DNA of 64,000 nucleotides. It comes from Gorsachius magnificus. Its lineage: Eukaryota; Chordata; Aves; Pelecaniformes; Ardeidae. A model generated the notes under the pieces. It was not told the origin of the DNA. It ran no database searches and saw only the letters and a program-made list of their open reading frames with translations. Positions 60,514 to 64,000 of the stretch are shown one piece after another. The stretch is from NCBI GenBank assembly GCA_034008185.1, contig CM067082.1, positions 158,231,895 through 158,295,894 on the forward strand, written 5' to 3'. Position 1 is the first letter of the stretch, and each line of letters starts with the position of its first letter. Made by a program: the position numbers and the translations under genes.

Positions 60514-63058
60514 CTGCAAAGGGAAAAGAAGAGGAACATCATTCTTCACCGAAAGGGCTGTCAGGCTCTGGAATGGGCTGCCCAGGGAGGTGGTGGAGTC
60601 CCCATCCCTGGGGGGATTTAAAAGGAGGAGAGATGGGGTGCTGAGGGCCAGGGTTTAGTGGTGGGATGGCAGTGCTAGGTTAACGGTTGGGCTTGATGAT
60701 CTTAAAGGGCTTTTCCAACCGAGGTGATTCTATGATTCTATGATCATCCCTTTGGCCACCCCGGTCACAGCATCGTCCCCCCCATGCCTCCTGTTGGCCT
60801 GCAGGGAAGGGGGGGGGGATCACTGATAAAAACAAAACCCACCATGCAGCTGCCTGGAACCAGTCCCTTTGGTAGCAGCCCCTGATGTGAGACCAGGCAG
60901 TAACCAGGCTCCAGCTGCCCTCCCAGCCCAGAAAAGATAGCTACAAGCCAGGCTGAGATCCACTGATGGGATAGCTTGGGGAAGCCTCCCAAAAATTAGG
61001 TATTTTCTTTGCCATTGTCTTCGGGCAGGTGACAGCCTGCGCTGTAGCTGTTGGATGACCCCTTTCCAGCTTCCAGGAGTGGGGGAGTCCCCAGGTGGCA
61101 GAACATCCCTGTATATCCCTGCGGAAGCAGAGGCACAGCTCTAAGAGCCCGGGTGCTCCAAGCAGATCCTGCTGACCGCAGCGAGGCTGCTTGTTAGTCC
61201 TTAGCCCTGCTGCAGCCCAGGCTAGCCCCGGGCCATCTCCCGTGGGGCACGTGGAGCGTGTCTCACCTACCCTTGGGCCTGCAGGCAGCCATTCTGTGAC
61301 ATTAGCATGCGTCACCTCTCCGTGCATTACCTGCCCGTGAACATCCTTGCAGAAGCCGGTCGCCAGCCCCTCTACCCACAGGATCAGGTCACTGTGGTGA
61401 CAGAGGGAGTTCACAACCAGTTCGTTTTCCTCATCTTCTGAATCCTCGTTGCTGTGAACCAGCACCACGATGTTTCCCTGGAACGAGAGCACCAGACAGC
61501 CATGAGCCCCTGGCTGATTCCTAATCCGCTCAGGGGAAGGAAGGGGAGATAGCACCGGGAGCTCGCACAAATGCCCCGCTAACTAAGCTGCTTAGACATC
61601 CCCCAGCACAGCAGCTGGTTCTGAGCTAAAGTCCACTGGGAAGATGAAGAGCAGATACATATATACATCTCTGAAACAGCTTGCTCTATATGTAGTGTGT
61701 ACACACAGACACACACACACACATACTCTGCAGCCTAAAAATACATCAAGCCCTGGTTACAAGAGAGCTGTCTCGTTGAACCAGTCTGTCAGGCCAGACC
61801 AATGGCAACTCCTGGATGAATTCCGAGCAGCTAAATAAAGACATGGCCAAATGGCCGCAGCCAGAGCTGCGATGCTCGAGCCTTCACAGCTCCCGCAAGA
61901 AGCAAAGAGCTCCCCAACGCAACACCAGCTCTATTAAAAACACATCCCAAGAGTCTCCGCCTCAGCCCATGCAGGCCACCAAGGACTTAAAAGTAACATG
62001 AAATTCCCAATCAATTAAAATGTCCTTTAAAGCTTCAGAACATCTTAAGACAGAAATAGAAATGTGTTAGCATGATTTACCATCTTTTTTATCTGTTTTG
62101 GAGGTAAATATTCTCAGCAAGCAGAACATCCCCCATCAGCATTTACAGCACAAACACCCTGGCACCACATGAAGCGCGGGATAACAAAACCTGACACCGT
62201 CTACTTTATTTCTCACTCAAGCAGAGAGAGAAGTGGCCAGGGCGGGGGATGCTGCAATGTAAATAGCAAAGGCTGGATGTGACTGTAACGATTTTTGGCT
62301 GCCATGCTCTCAGAAGATAGCACAAGGCCAGGGAGATCTTTGTAGAAGTGCTGCATTGTCACACGCCCTTAGAAACCAGCTGGTGCAACATGCAGCCACA
62401 CTGAAGATTGGTGGAAGCAGAGATTCACGTCCCCTGCAAGTGGAGCTTCATCTCTGTCCCCCACCAGACTCATCAGCCCCTCGCTATCTTCATAACCCGC
62501 TTCATTCCCTGCCCTCCCACACACACACCAAGACGGGTGTGAGCAGAGATCTCTGGAGAGCCAGGAGCTCGAAGAAACAGTATTTTACACTTGGAAGCCC
62601 TGCTCACACAGCAGGGACAGAGCGAGCCCTTCTCTGGGCAGCAACTCCTTGGGAAACCAGTTGCAAAGGACCCTACACAGGTACTCAAGGACTAACACAA
62701 CTCCCTGAGAGCGGCCCGAGAGCAATGATTTTAATTTCTTGGACAGACAAAGCCTTCCAAAACCTCATCGTGCACAGGTGGAAAAAGAAAAGAAAGCCAA
62801 GCTTTGCTCCAGAGGCTCTTTTGTCCAGGTAGCAGGCGGGACGCCGCATGCGGAGGGAGCAGTACCTTCAGCTGGGAGCACACTGCGACTCTGCAGTAGT
62901 GGATGAAGTCCAGCACGGCCACCGGCGTGGCACCCAGGCTGAGCAGGACGCTGAGGTCGTCCACCAGCAGCACGGGGCCCTTCCAGGAGTCGCCGCTGGC
63001 GGGAGTCAGGGACGCCCGGACAAAGTCAAACAAGGCTTGGAGGTTGGAAGCTCTCTCG
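60385..63058 (-). CDS. ELP6: ELP6, last three coding exons (5' part outside window)
   Basis: ELP6 is a subunit of the Elp4-5-6 hexameric ring, which has a RecA-like fold and binds tRNA as part of Elongator. Elongator adds the carboxymethyl-type modification to wobble uridine. Three exons of 193, 147 and 129 nt join in frame and encode about 155 C-terminal residues of a protein that is about 266 residues in human. Signature segments are [56 protein letters not shown] and [18 protein letters not shown]. The gene lies upstream of SCAP on the same strand, as in human. Earlier exons are not found between 63059 and 64000. Confidence 0.95.
60528..60744 (+). mobile_element. CR1 LINE 3' end beside the last ELP6 exon
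   Basis: GGGCTGTCAGGCTCTGGAAT, GGGCTGCCCAGGGAGGTGGT, GGTTGGGCTTGATGATCTTA and an ATTCTATGATTCTATGAT tail. Young type. It is antisense to ELP6. Confidence 0.92.
60745..61330 (-). other. ELP6: ELP6 last intron, unique part
   Basis: About 0.6 kb. Apart from a ten-base G run at about 60810, nothing is recognised. Confidence 0.8.
61331..61477 (-). CDS. ELP6: ELP6 penultimate coding exon (49 codons)
   Basis: Acceptor TTCCAG, then [43 protein letters not shown]. Donor CAG|GTAATG. It is phase 0 at both ends, 147 nt. The acidic SEDEEN loop is a family feature. Confidence 0.95.
61478..62865 (-). other. ELP6: ELP6 intron
   Basis: About 1.4 kb. It holds a short CA microsatellite at 61700-61723; otherwise no feature is seen. 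Confidence 0.8.
61700..61723. repeat. (CA)n microsatellite
   Basis: About twelve CA units with one CAGA interruption. Confidence 0.85.
62866..63058 (-). CDS. ELP6: ELP6 coding exon (RecA-like core)
   Basis: Acceptor with a C/T tract then CCAG. It opens with one base completing a split codon, then [20 protein letters not shown] and [20 protein letters not shown], ending CSQLK with donor AAG|GTACTG. 193 nt. Confidence 0.93.
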
Positions 63059-63267
63059 CTGGAAGAAGAGGAGGAGGTCTCAAGGGGTTTGGCCCACACG
63101 CGCGTTGTGTGTCCCCCTCCTCGCCCACTGACCCGACACCGGGAATGCCAGCCTGCGCCATCCCTGCTGTCCCCACTGCTGTGACAGTCACCAGGTCCTA
63201 CGCTCCCCAACAGGCCCCGCTCCTTTGCTCGCCTGTGTGCAGTGAAACCTTCGTGGCCTGCTCCAGG

Positions 63268-64000
63268 GATCACAGACTGGTTTGGGTGGGAAGGGACCTT
63301 CCAAGGTCAGCCAGTCCAACCCCCTGCCATGAGCAGGGACATCTGCGTTGGGATCCAGCTGCTCCCAGCCCCGTCCAACCCAACCTGGGATGTTTCCAGG
63401 GATGGGGCATCCACCACTGCTCTGGGCAATCTGCGCCGCTGCCTCACCACCCTCAGCGTAAACAATTCCTTCCTTGTACCTAGGCTGTATCTCCCCTCTT
63501 TTAATTTAAAATCATCCCCGCCTTATCCTGTCGCTGCAGGCCCTGCTAACAAGTCCGTCCCCATCTTTCGTATCAGCCCCCGTTAAGCCCTGAGCGGCCG
63601 CAATCAGGTCTCCCCGCAGCCTTCCCTTCTCCAGGCTGAACACCCCCACCTCTCCCAGCCTGTCCCCATTGCAGAGGGGCTCCAGCCCCCAACCATCTCC
63701 ACGGCCTCCTCTGGCCCCGCTCCAGCAGGTCCCTGTCTGTCCTGGGCTGGGGACCCCCGAGCTGAATGCAGGGGTACAGAGGGGCTCCCCAGAGCAGAGC
63801 AGAGGGGCAGAATCCCCTCCATTGCCCCACTGGCCACATTGTGGGGGATGCAGCTGGGGCACGGTTGGCTTTCTGAGCTGCCAGCACACGTTGCCAGCTC
63901 ATGGCCAGCTTTTCATCCACCAGCACCCCTAGGTCCTTGTCCGCAGGGCTGCTCTCCATCCCTTCACCCCCCAGCCTGCACTGATACCAGGGGTTGCCCT
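63268..64000 (-). mobile_element. CR1 LINE, right arm of an inverted duplication, runs off the edge
   Basis: Starts GATCACAGACTGGTTTGGGT, has a normal 3' UTR (GGGATGGGGCATCCACCACT) and continues 5' through the C-terminal RT region to the window end. From 63408 on it is the near-exact reverse complement of 56891-56299. It lies in the ELP6 intron upstream of the 62866-63058 exon. Confidence 0.93.

Noticed and set aside
63059..63267. Upstream ELP6 exon just before the right-hand CR1
   Set aside because: No frame here resembles the N-terminal half of ELP6.

Overview
This window is vertebrate nuclear DNA, almost certainly from a bird. The evidence is split, intron-rich genes, a CpG-island promoter, and many CR1 LINE copies of avian type that end in the (ATTCTATG)n tail. 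The species cannot be named from the sequence. There is no operon, CRISPR array, insertion sequence, rRNA or tRNA gene that I can see. Nearly all long open frames in intronic DNA are chance frames or CR1 remnants.

Two genes are present, both on the minus strand. SCAP (SREBP cleavage-activating protein) covers most of the window. Its CpG-island promoter lies at about 53.57-54.36 kb. A 5' non-coding intron of about 21 kb follows, then nine coding exons between 32935 and 2393. These join without a frame break into codons 1-415 (1245 nt), and codon numbering matches the mammalian protein at the landmarks I could test (Y234, N263, Y298, L315). The rest of SCAP, including the end of the sterol-sensing domain and the WD40 region, lies left of base 1. 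ELP6 (Elongator subunit 6) contributes its last three coding exons at 63058-60385. Its first exons lie right of base 64000. ELP6 upstream of SCAP on the same strand matches the human 3p21.31 order.

Layout: 1-32.9 kb holds SCAP coding exons and introns with young and old CR1 copies. 33.0-53.9 kb is the SCAP 5' UTR intron, mostly featureless, with an ancient CR1 relic at 44.5-46.3 kb. 53.57-54.36 kb is the promoter island with GC boxes, G-runs and Z-DNA-type tracts. 54.4-58.5 kb is intergenic and packed with CR1 pieces in both orientations. 58.5-64 kb is the 3' half of ELP6.

SCAP escorts SREBP from the ER to the Golgi when sterol is low. ELP6 is part of the Elp456 ring used in tRNA wobble-uridine modification. 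They are neighbours, with no functional link implied.

I found no new biological system. The most useful oddities are: a nearly identical 593-bp inverted CR1 segment bracketing the ELP6 3' end; a C/G homopolymer palindrome that replaces part of one CR1 copy (probably an assembly error); two same-orientation CR1 copies bracketing SCAP coding exons 6-7, whose loss would be in frame; and a CR1 copy lying against the acceptor of the last ELP6 exon.
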